The translations under genes were made by a program, and so were the position numbers. Shown here one piece after another: positions 32,791 through 44,134 of a stretch of DNA of 64,000 nt. Positions within the stretch are counted from its first letter, which is position 1; each line of letters begins with the position of its first letter. Origin of the DNA: Nothophaeocryptopus gaeumannii (Eukaryota; Ascomycota; Dothideomycetes; Mycosphaerellales; Mycosphaerellaceae); the NCBI GenBank assembly GCA_031771865.1, contig JASISA010000027.1, forward strand, positions 1 through 64,000, given 5' to 3'. Below the pieces are notes generated by a model that had not been told where the DNA came from, did not search any database, and saw only the letters and a list, made by a program, of their open reading frames with translations.

Positions 32791-34454
32791 TTTGGCAGAT
32801 GAGAGGGCGTGTCTATGTGTAGAGAGGCGGTTGATGGGCGTTGAGTTGGGTGTGATCGTTAGGTGCAGGTCACGCAGAGCGTTGGTATATTTCTCTGCTA
32901 TGCGCAGAATCGCCGATCGATGCACACGCGATCTGTATGAGCTTTCTAGTGTGCCAGCTTCCTAGTACACCATGTGCGTGTCATACATGACGATTGCCTG
33001 GGAGATTCGTACGATCCTTTTTGGGAGAGGTTTGGTATTGAAGAGGTCTGAGAATCTGTTTGTGAGATGTCCTTTAGGAGCGCGTGAGTGATATTCAGGG
33101 ACTGCGACTGTTTCAATTGCGGAAGAAAAGACGAACGTCGAGCCGGACATGATGACGATGAATTGCAGCTGACTGGACCACGCGAAGCGGAGCTGATCCC
33201 GGTTCATGCGGGTGTCAAACCTTATCGTCCATCCTGTGAAGACTCGGAAAATATATGGTGGAGGCAGGTAGGCATCTGATCAGCAGGACTTGCAGCGTGC
33301 ATAGGTACTATCATGAGGTCTCTGGCGAGTGACCGATAACGAGCAATGGCCCGTCGCCCTCTGAGTACCAACAGGTGCTCTGCCCGAAGCCTATGAGTTT
33401 CTCGAGGTATTGCTTATCGCCCTCGCCAAAGGTTCAACAGGTTGCACACAAACGCAAGGAGGGTGGAAGTGGCTGATTTAGACGGCCAGGTAAATGGGTT
33501 CCAAAGGTGAGAAGCTCGAGAGTCGTACAGTTCTAGGAGGCCCGATCGTGTATGCAGCGGAGTTTGTGGGATAGAATACTCAACTGACCGTCCCTCGATT
33601 CGATATAGGTGACGACATGTGTCCATAGCATTCAGTAGTGCGAATACCAGGGAAGTAGTGGTGTCGGTGGTCGATACTCACGGCCAAGGGGCGGTGAATG
33701 ATCTGGATACTTGGCGCCAGGGCACGTGCACTGCTTACTTCGACCTCTTTCTTTCCGATCAATGCACGTCCACTTCACTCTCATGGCCACTAAATGGTGC
33801 GCCTCTCGCCTTCTACGATTCAGTGCCGGCCGAATATGAATGGCACGCCCAGTATGCACGTATCACGCCAATCGCATGCATGGCACTGGAGCGCCCGAGC
33901 TGGTGTGTCTGGCTACACGAGAAAGAGGAGCTGTTGTTGCTGGGATAGCAGAGAGTTGGGAGATACGGCGAGGGCACAAGAGGACGGCTGGCACAGCTCG
34001 TGAGGGACAAGTAACGTTAACAGTGATCTCTGCAGTATTCCTGGTCGTTGTCTGTCCTCAAGAGCTGATGAATGTATCGTCATACTGAAGCCTCGTCGGT
34101 CAATCGTCGGATACCCCGACCTGGCTACGCAATTTGTGCATACTTATATGGAGCATGGAAGCACTTGGATCCTCAGGGTCGTCACTTGCAAGGTCCGCAA
34201 CCTGTTCGTCTTTCTTCACATCTTCGATTGATGCAATCCAGCATCGTATGTTGACGAATCCGAGTTGGTCACCGTGGGCGATTCCCACACATGACGCAAC
34301 GTGAACTGCTACTGGGACGTACATATATCACAGGTAAAGGCTGCGAACAGTGAGATTTATTTACATCTGTAGTATTTTCGGCTCTTCTCTGTTCTACACT
34401 AATTTAGCTAATTTGCCTACCAATCACTGCCACGACTTATCAGCAACATCGAGA
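32791..34454. other. 1.7-kb divergent intergenic region
   Basis: Lies between divergently transcribed genes (SV2-like on minus, LEA-like on plus), so it should carry both promoters. Short open frames are present, but none is supported as coding. Confidence 0.45.
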
Positions 34455-35987
34455 ATGGCCAACTCAGGAGCCGCAGAAACACTCAAACAAGGCGCACAGT
34501 ACGTTGCTTCCGGTGCCAGTAACTTGGCGTCTACCGCAAACCAAGCTTTGGAGAACGTCACAGCACCAATGGTCCCAACCGAACCAGACCCGACCAAGTG
34601 GAACCAAGGCCGTGGGGTCGATGGCCAAGATGTAGCCATCAGAGCCGGCGCAGAAAGCGCAGCAGCTCCCCCTGAAGCAGCTCCCATCGCCCCGACTGCC
34701 GCAGCACACGCTGAGCAGGATCGGGCGGAGTACGCGAAGCTCCAACACGCAATGGGTCTGAACGACTCGTCCCGTCCTCAGGTACCAAGGGATACGGTGG
34801 AGAGCACCGGCGCAGCTGATGTCAGCTATGAGCACCGACCTAAGACATTGCCGAAGAGCCAAATCGAAGAGCGTGAGAAAGAGAGAGGGCAGCGTCACGA
34901 AGAATTGGGTGTTGAACGACCTGTCATCGAAAGCAGGATCAAGGCACGATGGGCGCCAGAGGCAGCAGGTAATGCAGAGGCTGTCAACGAGAAGAGCATA
35001 GTAGAGACAGAACTCCTGAACAAGGTCCCCCAGGCTAGGCCCAATGCAGAGGCCATTGCAATTGAGTCAAACACTGCTAGTGCCACATCCGCGCAGCCTC
35101 ACGGAGTGAAAGAGGTTGGAAACTGGAGCAACGAGACTAAGACTGAAGCAGCGAAGGACGTCCGCGCCGCAGATCGGAGCTCGAGTGTGCAAGTAATTGG
35201 CAACTGGCCTGCTGAGAGAGACATCCCTCGCACAGCTAGCGGAGGGATTGCGAACGGCACTACTGGCTGCGGCTCGCAGGCGAACATCGACACCCCTTCT
35301 GCCCTACATGGCACACCAGCGCCATCCACACATCACGCTTCTGACGTGCCTTATCCAGCACCTGACTCCTCACGACGCGAGTCTGAAGCCATGCCACACT
35401 TTGGTATTTTTGAGAAGCGTGCATCAGTCATTGATAATGAGCCTCATGCGCCGAGATATGCTGGAGAAGATACATCTGTCGGAAAGCAGCCAACGGATGG
35501 ACCTCGTGAATCGATCACTGCCATTCCGATCCCAGCAGCACCAATCCATAAAAGTGTTTCGGATACCTCACCACCAACCGAAGCTGATAGCAAGACCAAG
35601 AGCTCAGACTTCCCACCATGCAAATCGACATCTCAAGCCGACCACAGCACTCGCTCACCCGACGCAGCACGACAAGTGGATCGACCCGCAGCACAGATCT
35701 CAGACGACTCCAACACAAAGCAGAGCTCGCGTCCAGCCATTCGAGAGAACCCATCTGCGATTCCGACAGCTGGTGGAGAGAAGCCTGGTGAGAAGCATTG
35801 GGGTGAAAGTAGATTGCTGCCGGAGAATGGTGTCTCGGGAGAGACTAAGGCGAGGTTGGATAATAGGACTCCGGGGGTCGATGGAGAGGATCGTGAAGGG
35901 GAAAAGAAGGGCGAGAAGAAGCCGAGTAAGCTGCGTCAGATTGAGGAGAAGGTGAAGGGGAAGTTGCATTTGGAGAAGAAGCAGTAA
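34455..35987 (+). CDS. LEA-like intrinsically disordered protein
   Basis: A single exon, about 510 residues from the ATG at 34455; an ORF start 35 codons upstream is not preferred because that extension is unlike the rest. The N-terminus GAAETLKQGAQYVASGASNL and STANQALENV forms an amphipathic 11-mer-like helix typical of group-3 LEA-type proteins, followed by PDPTKWNQGRG. The remainder is low-complexity, rich in Ala, Ser, Pro, Glu and Lys, and repeats VGNWSNE / IGNWPAE. The tail GEKKPSKLRQIEEKVKGKLH is strongly charged. Such proteins are usually stress- or desiccation-linked and partly membrane- or protein-protecting; the role here is inference from composition. Confidence 0.8.
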   Translation: MANSGAAETLKQGAQYVASGASNLASTANQALENVTAPMVPTEPDPTKWNQGRGVDGQDVAIRAGAESAAAPPEAAPIAPTAAAHAEQDRAEYAKLQHAMGLNDSSRPQVPRDTVESTGAADVSYEHRPKTLPKSQIEEREKERGQRHEELGVERPVIESRIKARWAPEAAGNAEAVNEKSIVETELLNKVPQARPNAEAIAIESNTASATSAQPHGVKEVGNWSNETKTEAAKDVRAADRSSSVQVIGNWPAERDIPRTASGGIANGTTGCGSQANIDTPSALHGTPAPSTHHASDVPYPAPDSSRRESEAMPHFGIFEKRASVIDNEPHAPRYAGEDTSVGKQPTDGPRESITAIPIPAAPIHKSVSDTSPPTEADSKTKSSDFPPCKSTSQADHSTRSPDAARQVDRPAAQISDDSNTKQSSRPAIRENPSAIPTAGGEKPGEKHWGESRLLPENGVSGETKARLDNRTPGVDGEDREGEKKGEKKPSKLRQIEEKVKGKLHLEKKQ

Positions 35988-36362
35988 ATTGTGAGACTTT
36001 GAATCTCAATATTAACTACGGACTGGAAAGGATTGAGTGAGACATCGCTGGACGATGTGTATGTTGGTAGTCAAAATTGAATATGCGATGACAACAATCG
36101 CTCAGCTCCTTGAGACTCCGTGTTCTCCTCACACGCGTTCCATGACGGCAGAAGAAACAATGTGTTCATTGGACTTCAGTGGGCGACGGCTGTCGGTACA
36201 TCCGTTTTGGGGACATGAAGCTTTCAGGTTCCTCGGGAGGCCACACTGGTAACTCATTCTCATCGACTCGAGGCGGCCGTACGTTGTGCAACTGCCTTCG
36301 ATCCTCTTCCTTCTGTTCTCTTGTCTCTGATTGAGCTCTCGCCCAACTTTTCGTCACATCTG

Positions 36363-36857
36363 TCAGGTATGATTCTCAAGAAGAATCACAGGTGACATGC
36401 CCTTCTGTGCCTCCAAGAGTCCATACGGGAGCGCCGCCAACGTAAATACGGCAAGAAACTGGCCTAGCGTCCAACCGTTGTCTTCTTCGGTATTCATGTT
36501 GCATGAAGGAATCGCTTTGCGAGATCTCAGCTGAACAGCGGCATAGAATGACCATCCACTCGCAGCATAGCCCAACGCGAAAGCGAGTACAAATGCAATA
36601 TTGAGCCACGGGGGGGCACGATATTTCAAAAAGCGGTCCTGTGGCGTCTGCATTAAGAAAGAACGTCCTCGGGTGATTACACCAAGTAGGCCAAGACAAA
36701 TGACAGCTACAGCAATGGTTGACCACCACGGTATGGTCTCTCTGAAGATGGTCAATTCTCCACGCCAGAAGCTGCTCTGATCAACATGGCTTTGATCTCG
36801 AGACCGTGCAGGCAGTCCGATCAAAGAGCATGAGGCAGATACATGTAGCATCCACAT
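36363..36857 (-). CDS. Hypothetical membrane protein, model uncertain
   Basis: An open frame of 164 codons with three probable membrane segments: WWSTIAVAVICLGLLGVIT, WLNIAFVLAFALGYAASGW and LGQFLAVFTLAALPYGLL. I do not recognise the family. Immediately downstream (36357 to 36166) another frame is open and looks coding (ARAQSETREQKEEDRRQL, DENELPVWPPEEPESF). No canonical donor in the right phase joins the two, so either the gene is broken by an indel near 36360 or I have missed a splice. The start is also uncertain; an ATG lies at 36857 and another two codons later. Confidence 0.45.
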   Translation of the reverse strand: MWMLHVSASCSLIGLPARSRDQSHVDQSSFWRGELTIFRETIPWWSTIAVAVICLGLLGVITRGRSFLMQTPQDRFLKYRAPPWLNIAFVLAFALGYAASGWSFYAAVQLRSRKAIPSCNMNTEEDNGWTLGQFLAVFTLAALPYGLLEAQKGMSPVILLENHT

Positions 36858-37195
36858 CTTGATGCAGAGCTCGCACTCGTGAGCTTTGGCGATCTTGAAA
36901 GGATCTCAGGAGGGAAACCCTTTGTTCAGATAGCACTAAAGATGATGAGAGTAGTATAGAAGTGAGCCTTCAGCGGCTTGAGGAGATCTCATCTCATTCA
37001 CTTGGTACTGGCCCAAGCGTATCTCCGCAAACTCTGTTTAGCTCCGCGACTGTGGGGAGCTGCCAACTCCACGTCGCAAGAGCAGTCCTCACAATACGAA
37101 ACACTTATTAACCTACAACTCCTCAAATCTTTCGCGACTCAGATCCATATCTTCCCTCGTGACACCCGATCATCGCACGTTGGCCCGCATCCTTC
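36858..37195. other. divergent promoter region
   Basis: 338 bp between the membrane-protein ORF (minus) and the UBX gene (plus). No gene seen. Confidence 0.5.
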
Positions 37196-38743
37196 ATGTT
37201 CCACGACGGCGACCTCCAAAGCGGCATCTCCCGCGCCATCACCGAGCAGAAACTCGTAGCCTGCTTCATTCGCGCCGAGGATGATGAGACGAGCAAAGTC
37301 TGGGAAGAGCAATGGCTTGGTCATGGACAAAAGTCCGCGATCATCGACATGTTTGCTATGAAGGCTGTCATACTGCGGATACAATATGGGAGCCAAGAGA
37401 TGAACTTCTTGGGAGCTTTCTGCCCTATTGAGACGTGTCCAGCTTTCGTGGTAATTGACAAGGGGACGGTGCTGGAGAAGGTGGAGGCAGGCGTGGAGAG
37501 AGAGGAGTTTGTTACGCGGATAAGTAGGGCGTTGGGGTTGGAGGCGTTCGCGAACTCGCAGCAGAGAAGTGGTTCGGGTGCGCAGACGACAACACAGCAT
37601 ACGGAAGAGATAGCGACAAGCCCATCTTTACCGCACGCAGCCACCACTTCAGAAATACAATCTACTTCACAGCCAGCGCAGGCACAACCCGAATCAACAC
37701 CATCCGAGACCAGCCCAAGCATGTCAAATCTCTTCCCCGATCGCGCACAAAGACAAGAAGCCGAGAAAGCGAAGCGAGACGCAGCAGAGAAAGCAGAAAG
37801 GACAGCTCGCGCCAACGCTCGACGAAAAGAAGCTGAGGCCGCAGCCACGAGAGACAAAGGCAAACAACCGGCAGAAGACGCATCAGAGCAGGCTAAGGCA
37901 CGGAGAGACTGGCTTGTCCAACAGAAGCAACGCAAAGATGAAGCTGCAAACGAGCGAAAGCGCATCTTAGCACAAATCGAAGCAGACAAGCAAGAGCGCA
38001 AAGCCAGAGCGCAACGAGAACGAGAAGCAGCAGAGCCAGAAGCCCCGTCCTCACAACTGCACCTACCACCCAGTTCCGAAGCATCTCGAAAACGAAGGGC
38101 TGGCGCGGGAGGCATGTGTTCCCTTATGATCCGCCTCTTCGACGGAACATCTATCAAAGGCCGTTTCGAACCTTCAGCGACACTAGACTCCACAGTGCGA
38201 GAATGGATCAAGGAGACAACAGTCGAGCAGGGGAACGAAACGGCTGCGGATATTCCTTTTACATTCAAGCAGATCATGGCGCCGGCGCCTAGTAGGAGTA
38301 TAGAAGTCTCCGAAGAACATCAGACGTTGACTGATTTGGGGTTGACGCCGAATGCCACGTTAGTGTTGGTGCCTATTGCTGGGTATACGGAGGCCTATTC
38401 GGCGGCTGGGAGAGGATACATGTCTGCTGCGCTTCACTACACCTATTCGTTGGCGAGTGGTGCGAGTGGGTTGCTTGGGTCTGCGTTATCATATTTTCCC
38501 GGCTTTGGAGCCGGTACCACATCACCACCTGATAATTTGGAGAGTTCGACTTCAAGCCTTGATAATGAACGACCTGATCTGGATGGTTCGGCGGATGGAG
38601 CAGGCTCCGGGAGGATCAAAGTCAAGACTCTGGCTGATCAGCGTGCTCAGGCCGCGAAGAGAGACCAAAGTGCGGAGTTCTACAACGGGAACAGTTCGGC
38701 GTTTGAGGGACGAAAGGACGATGATGATGATGGGAAGCGATGA
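37196..38743 (+). CDS. UBX-domain protein, UBXN4/Ubx7-like
   Basis: A single exon of 515 residues from the ATG at 37196. Residues 1-120 form a thioredoxin-like/UAS-type domain (KLVACFIRAEDDETSKVW, CPIETCPAFVVIDKG). A long, highly charged coiled coil follows (about 180-300: RQEAEKAKRDAAEKAERTAR and RRDWLVQQKQRKDEAANERK). The UBX fold is at about 305-395 (CSLMIRLFDGTSIKGRF, TLVLVPIAGY). It ends with a short hydrophobic hairpin (LASGASGLLGSALSYFPGFG) and an acidic tail. This order matches human UBXN4/erasin and yeast Ubx7, which anchor Cdc48/p97 at the ER membrane for ER-associated degradation. The FPR-type loop is replaced by APAPSR, so Cdc48 contact may differ. Confidence 0.88.
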   Translation: MFHDGDLQSGISRAITEQKLVACFIRAEDDETSKVWEEQWLGHGQKSAIIDMFAMKAVILRIQYGSQEMNFLGAFCPIETCPAFVVIDKGTVLEKVEAGVEREEFVTRISRALGLEAFANSQQRSGSGAQTTTQHTEEIATSPSLPHAATTSEIQSTSQPAQAQPESTPSETSPSMSNLFPDRAQRQEAEKAKRDAAEKAERTARANARRKEAEAAATRDKGKQPAEDASEQAKARRDWLVQQKQRKDEAANERKRILAQIEADKQERKARAQREREAAEPEAPSSQLHLPPSSEASRKRRAGAGGMCSLMIRLFDGTSIKGRFEPSATLDSTVREWIKETTVEQGNETAADIPFTFKQIMAPAPSRSIEVSEEHQTLTDLGLTPNATLVLVPIAGYTEAYSAAGRGYMSAALHYTYSLASGASGLLGSALSYFPGFGAGTTSPPDNLESSTSSLDNERPDLDGSADGAGSGRIKVKTLADQRAQAAKRDQSAEFYNGNSSAFEGRKDDDDDGKR

Positions 38744-39020
38744 TTTGCTTCTTCGTGCATGGTGGTGCCCTTCTTGCGGTGTATAACTATGCACGATTAC
38801 CTGCGGGTGCCCTTGAACTTGAGTGCTGCTGTTTCGTTTACTAGTCTGCGTTTCTACTTCTACATTCAAGCATCATCGTTGGCGTGGAACCAGCCAATCC
38901 AAACACGATACTCCCTTATAATCGAAAGGTCAAAGTCTCTTTTGTGCGGTCCTCGCTCGCCCATTGTAAAGAAGTCTCGCATCTGGAAAAGCGCTCAGAT
39001 GCTTACTTCTCTTGTCTCGC

Positions 39021-40131
39021 TCACTTGCCAAAGTCAGAGTTCTTCATCTTGCCAATGTCCATCATATCTGGACGAAGCGTCGACTTCTTTGTGCGCGTAG
39101 GGCGGGTAGCTAGCGCGGCGCCTGCGTTTGGGTAAGTATCGTTTGCAGAAACTAGATATATCGGTGCGACAGCTCCGAGTAGTCGAGGCGACGGACCAGC
39201 AATGCCACCTTGTCTCTCCTCGTCTAAGCTCCCGCGCATGCTGGAAGTCCGCTTCGCTCCAGCGATTGGACGCTTCTCTCCAGCGACTGGACGCTTCTTA
39301 GGGCTTTCGAGTTCTTCGAGGTCGTTGTCTGTAGTGGGCGCCTGTGGCGAGGTACCTTTGAATGTGTGCGAGGACTGCGAGGCTCGACTGACAACGGAGT
39401 GCTGCTCCTCGGCGTAGAGAAGATTGTTGCTGTTAAGTGGGGTCTGGTCCTTCGGCTTCGGGGCCGTGGATGGAGGCTGTGTGTCTAATGTTCACGGTTA
39501 GCATCGCATATCGTGTAGGCCCCCGTTGCTACCTACCTAGAGACTGCGCGCCGCTCAAACCGGTAGCAGCAGCTAGAATATCAGCGATGAAGGGCTATTG
39601 GCGGTGCGCCTGCTCCTTCAGCGCACTGGGGAATGTTAGCCGCGAGCCCAGCGAGTGAAGGTTAGGAGTATCTTACTCATGCTCTTGCTGAATGCCAGCG
39701 AGCGTAACGTGGATCTGCGCGACCTTATCACTCAAGGCAGTGACTGAGGCTCCGCCGTGCTATCTGTTAGTGTCAGGTTAGCGCGAGTTAGTCACTACTC
39801 CAGAGCCAGACTTCACTCACTCGCCAAGCTCCTTGACCATGTCTTCCACAGCAGTAAGTCCGTCCTGAGTACCAATAAGGCTGCTGGACAGTGTCTCGTT
39901 TGCCGTACTAAGCTTGTCCACGGTCTGCATGAGGTTCTGCTCATTCGAGCGAACCGTGTTGAGCTCTTTGTGCAAGGCCGCCATCTCATTCTTCATCGCC
40001 TCTATAGCGGCTGCGTGCGCGCGCTGCATGGCGTCGACTCGGTCATTGACGTCCTTGAGCATGTTGGCGATGCCCTGTTCTGCCATCCTGAAGCCATCCT
40101 GCATCTTCTCGAACGGCATAGGCGGCGCCAT
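39021..40131 (-). pseudogene. Four-exon coiled-coil gene with two in-frame TAG codons
   Basis: Exons 40131-39821, 39763-39677, 39625-39537 and 39484-39021 have canonical introns (GTGAGT, GTAAGA and GTAGGT donors; AACAG, CCCAG and TTAG acceptors) and sum to 951 bases, exactly 317 codons. The frame is kept throughout, but TAG occurs at 39762-39760, right after the first junction (before HGGASVTALS), and at 39597-39595 (between EQAHRQ and PFIADILAAA). Exon 1 is a coiled coil (MQDGFRMAEQGIANMLKDVN, NEMAALHKELNTVRSNEQ). Exon 4 is Ser/Pro-rich with SPKKRPVAGEKRPIAG. The family is unknown. If the stops are real the product ends at about 104 residues after exon 1. Sharp conservation of frame beyond the stops argues for recent nonsense changes, readthrough or a missed splice variant. 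Confidence 0.65.
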
Positions 40132-40747
40132 TTTCTGTGCGAGGATGAAAAAGTGTTGTTGATGTAATGCCTTAAAGGTGAGCTTGGATGTGATGCTTTG
40201 AGGGTGAGCTTGGAATGAGTGATGTTGGTGAGTCGAGTTTGATAGCGCCAAGACCCTGCAGCTTTGGCGCGCCTCCCCCAGCTCTGAAGCTGAAGCTGAA
40301 GCATGTGAATGACAAACGGATACAGAGAGAAGGAGCGACTGCAGGCTAGATCCTCTGTGGGCTTGAATGCACTATTCAAGGATTGAGATATGCACTCAAG
40401 AGACTGTTCAGCCGCCTACTCTGCAGCACCTGGGCTATGCATAACGGTTCAAGAGACGGTATCCCTCTGTCCCTCGCCTGGTCTCCACGACCTCTTCTTC
40501 CGAACGCCTTCTTTCGATTTTTGGGTATTCCACCTCTGTTCGTCATCTTTTGTACAACTATAACACAATGCTTCATCGGAGCCGTCGTGGCTATTGCTGC
40601 ATCTTCCTCCTCTGCATGCGGTCTACTGGCATAATTATCGGTTGCCCGTTCCGTGCTTGTGCTTGTCGAAATGCTTCTGTCACGATTGGCGAGCTTTCTG
40701 TTCGGATGGTTGTACCAATTGACATGAAGAATCTATAACAAGTCAGT
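40132..40747. other. intergenic, no gene seen
   Basis: About 616 bp upstream of the coiled-coil gene and downstream of MGR2. Overlapping short frames on both strands have no recognisable product. Confidence 0.45.
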
Positions 40748-41090
40748 TTAGATGGCCTTTACCTTTTCCATGACCAGTCCATACCCAAACGTCGCTGCAG
40801 AACCGAGCATGTATTGTCCTAGTGTTCTCATCATGCCGTTCGGCCCAGGTCCGAATCTGATAATGTTTGTAGCGCCGAAGATGAATCCGATGATCAGACC
40901 GACAGCTGTATCTCATCAGCACCACATCTGCAAGCTCTTTTCCAGGTTGCGTCCATACAGCCACCCATCATCGCACCCATCTTCACTATTTCAAGTCAGC
41001 TATCGCCCAAGCTTCGTTATGTGTACATTGCATACACTTGTCGAAGGTCGAAGGACCCGACATCCCACCAGCTCCAGCTACAGGCGGCAT
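40748..41090 (-). CDS. MGR2: Mgr2/Romo1-like TIM23 subunit (small, three exons)
   Basis: Exons 41090-41036, 40985-40959 and 40905-40748 (55, 27 and 158 bases) give 79 residues plus TAA. The protein begins MPPVAGAGGMSGPSTFDKLK, then MGAMMGGSVGLIIGFIFG (glycine-rich TM1), NIIRFGPGPNGMMRTLGQYM, and GSAATFGYGLVMEK (TM2). The FDK.KMG..MG start, GPGP...RTLG loop and second glycine-zipper helix are the signature of Mgr2/Romo1. Mgr2 couples Tim21 to the TIM23 presequence translocase and gates lateral release of proteins into the mitochondrial inner membrane. The middle exon of 27 bases is unusually small; its flanking introns (GTATGC to AATAG, GTATGG to TACAG) are canonical. It is divergent from the FHA gene across a 790-bp shared upstream region. 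Confidence 0.92.
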
Positions 41091-41880
41091 CTTGGACGAT
41101 GACTCTTCAAGACTGATGGATAGTGCAGGCAAATGTCTGGTGAAAGCTTGCTGCTAGGAAGTGGAGTGAAGGTCGTGTTTGATCACGTGATGTTTGCGGA
41201 GAGAGTTGGTTGCGACATCTTCGACCTGACGCTGCAGGGGAAACAGCAGCAGCAGCAGACTCAAAACAGCGACAGCGTCCCCGCATCCACGCCGCCAGCG
41301 CGAGTCCGACACGCGAGCGGGAGACAGAGAGGCACGAGCAGCGACTGGCGATTTGATTTTGGCGGAGGAAGCAGATGCCATAGCGCCAGCGACCGGGATT
41401 GGTCTGGGAGCCGCCCTTCACATCCTCGACGCTCACGGCAGGACGGTCACCACTCCGCCGTACCTGGTCGACACCGCGCTCACTTCACCTCTCCATCGGC
41501 CTCACTTCACCCATCTCCTTCACTCCATCGCCACCGACGTCTTCAACGCCGCCCTCAGTATAGATACCCACTCTCGACGCTCCTTCCGCGCCCCGCAAGC
41601 GACTTCTCCGCGAGGCACACGACATACTGACTCCCTGCATCCTCCCGATCTTGGGTGCACGGCTGAACGATATCACGACATCCCATACACCATACCACCT
41701 TGTAATAGCTATCCATCCCATTCTCTCACCGCTCTCCTCGCCGCTGGTGGAAGTCTCCGGCGAAGCGTGCCGGACACGTGAGTGAGAGTTGAAACAGAAA
41801 GAAGACACACCCGCCGCGCCGGCAAGCAACGGGCAAGAAGGAGGGCCACAACCGCGCGACTTCCGCATATACCATCCCCA
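41091..41880. promoter_or_regulatory. shared upstream region of MGR2 and the FHA gene
   Basis: 790 bp between divergent starts, so both promoters lie here. It includes a short CAG run near 41243. Open frames across it (41133-41868) shadow one another and I do not call them genes. Confidence 0.5.
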
Positions 41881-44134
41881 ATGACGGCGGTCGCTCCCCC
41901 ATTAGGATCCAGCTTCACCCCCTCCACTCGATTATGGGGATCTAACGGCAACAGCGTGGGAGCAATGAGTTCAGATGAGGTCAGCAGAATGTTTACACCG
42001 GGTCCGCGCAAAACAGCGCAACGGCAAAACTCGAGCTCATCTATTGCCTCGATCGCATCTTCAACTTCGACTATTCCTGCCAACTCGGCTGCCGCACAGG
42101 CCAACGGCGCGGTCCAGCCACCCGCGGATTCCAACAGCTGGGCGACTCGAAAGAAGCCGACACGAGGCTTGTGGCCTCCAACAAAATCAGAGCCAGCAAC
42201 AGGCATAACAACAGCGAGACCTCAAGCGGTGAGCTCTGCGACTTCTGGCGCGACTGCCTCTTCTGCGATATCAGCATTACACGCGCCCATTCTGCCATCA
42301 CAACAAATGGCGAATGGGACTGCACAGGCCAATGGAGTCCGAGACCAACAGCAGCCTTTGGCGCAAGCTATTCTGCATCTCTCGCCCATGAATGGCACAT
42401 TCGAGCGCAAGACCATCACCGTACCATATGCACCCGATGTGCTTCGCATAGGCCGTCAGACGAACCAAAAGACAGTGCCCACGCCGCTGAATGGATACTT
42501 CGATTCGAAGGTCTTGTCACGACAACATGCCGAAATATACGCCGATCTACACGGTCGCATATTTATTCGCGATGTCAAGTCGAGCAATGGCACATTTGTG
42601 AATGGCATGCGACTGAGCCAGGAAAATAAGGAGTCCGAGCCACGGGAGCTGCGCGAGCAAGATGTCTTGGAGCTGGGCATTGATATTGTTTCAGAAGATC
42701 AAAAGACGGTTGTACACCACAAAGTCGCTGCTAAGGTTGAGCACGCGGGAATCTATGGACAAGCTGGCGACGCTTTGAACTTTGGCGACCTCGATCCCAG
42801 TGCCGGCCAGGGTCATATGGCTCCTCAAATGTTTAAGCGATCGGGCAGCCAGGGCTCAATGAACAGTAGAGGCGCCGTGAACCCGGCTGTGAGCCAAGCT
42901 GCCATGACGATGGGCATCATGAACCAGCCGAACCACATGAGAAATTGGCTGAACCCTATCACCACCGAACACATTGTCCGGAAGCTGAACGTGAGTACAA
43001 CACCTACCTGCCCCCGCTCTGTGCTAATTCTCGCAGTACGAGATGAAACTTGCCATGCAACAGTCGCAAGAGATTGCACGCGCCAGGCAAGCCATAGAAG
43101 CCATGCTTGGTGGTAAAGTGGAATCACCTGTTGCGAAAGAGGCCAAATCGAACTCAGAAAAGTCAAGAGGATCGCCGACGAAGTCGAAGCTCGATTTGAA
43201 AGCACACTTCTCCGAACCTCCCGCTCCTCCGCCTCAGGCCCCGTTGCCCGCAAAGCCGGACGTCGTAAAAGCTCTCGCTGACCCCATCATTCAGCCATTG
43301 CTTCGGCGAAGCGACACTGCACGACCTCCGTCTGCCAGCAGCTCGCCGACGCGAACCGATCACTCTGGCGACATTCTTCGATTGTGTGAGGAACTGAAGC
43401 TGGCCAAGGGCGCTCTCAGTGATCAAAGCGAGCGCATGAGATTCCTTGAGAAAGAGCTGCATGAAGAACGAACGGCAAGGGAGAGCGCAGAAGTGCGAGC
43501 ACAACGCCTCGAGCAGGGCGACAGAAGAGATTTCCCTGCTGGAGATGGCCAAACCGCCAGGAACACGAGCTCACCCGCTATCAGCGCCAGCCCTGCGCCC
43601 GAACTACAGGTGCAGCTTGACAGGCTTCGTGCTTCAATGGATGAGATGAAGCAACAAATGGAAGCTTACCGTCAACGTGCTGAGATCGCCGAGACCGAAC
43701 GCGACCAAGCACGAAAGTCACTCGCTGAGATGATCGAAGAGAAGCGGCAAGAGAACGCTGACCACGAAAGCGCGACTCTTCGCTCGCCTGTGAAGACATC
43801 TCCGAAGTCACTTTCGAAACGCCCAGCGCAGCTTGATGGAACTGGTGTGGAGCCAAATGGACATGCGACATCACCGCCATTGTCAAGTCCCACCTCGGAC
43901 AGCCTGCTGCAGCGAGCGGGGGTCGAGGACGGTCAGCCCATTACCCAGGAACAGGCGAAGATTATCACGCAGTTCCTGGCACAGAAGGTGCTAAGTTCCG
44001 ATTCAAAGGGAGTGCGCGACAGGGACAGTGCGCTTCTCTATTACGGAGTTCCTTATGGGAGCTTCGCCGCGGTGGTCGTCCTTGGCTATATTGCCATGAC
44101 TTGGGTCAATGGCTGGCCGAAAGTAGAGCGCTGA
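41881..44134 (+). CDS. FHA-domain, tail-anchored STRIPAK component (SLMAP/HAM-4/Vps64-like)
   Basis: Two exons, 41881-42990 and 43037-44134 (intron GTGAGT to TCGCAG), giving 735 residues. I take the ATG at 41881 because upstream in-frame sequence is unlike the family. A Ser/Ala-rich N-terminus is followed by an FHA domain at about residues 175-280 with the conserved LRIGRQ, VLSRQHAEIY and SSNGTFVNG motifs that bind phosphothreonine. Then come MGIMNQPNHMRNWLNPI, a central coiled coil (about 500-630: DILRLCEELKLAKGALSDQS, RLRASMDEMKQQMEAYRQRA) and a single C-terminal membrane segment (GSFAAVVVLGYIAMTWVNG) with a few residues beyond it. This is the architecture of SLMAP, Neurospora HAM-4, Sordaria PRO45 and yeast Far9/Vps64: a STRIPAK subunit anchored at ER, nuclear envelope or mitochondria, needed for hyphal fusion. 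Confidence 0.9.

Noticed and set aside
37321..38277. A 318-codon minus-strand frame
   Set aside because: Antisense shadow of the UBX gene; its Ser/Ala/Cys-rich composition follows from the coiled-coil codons opposite.
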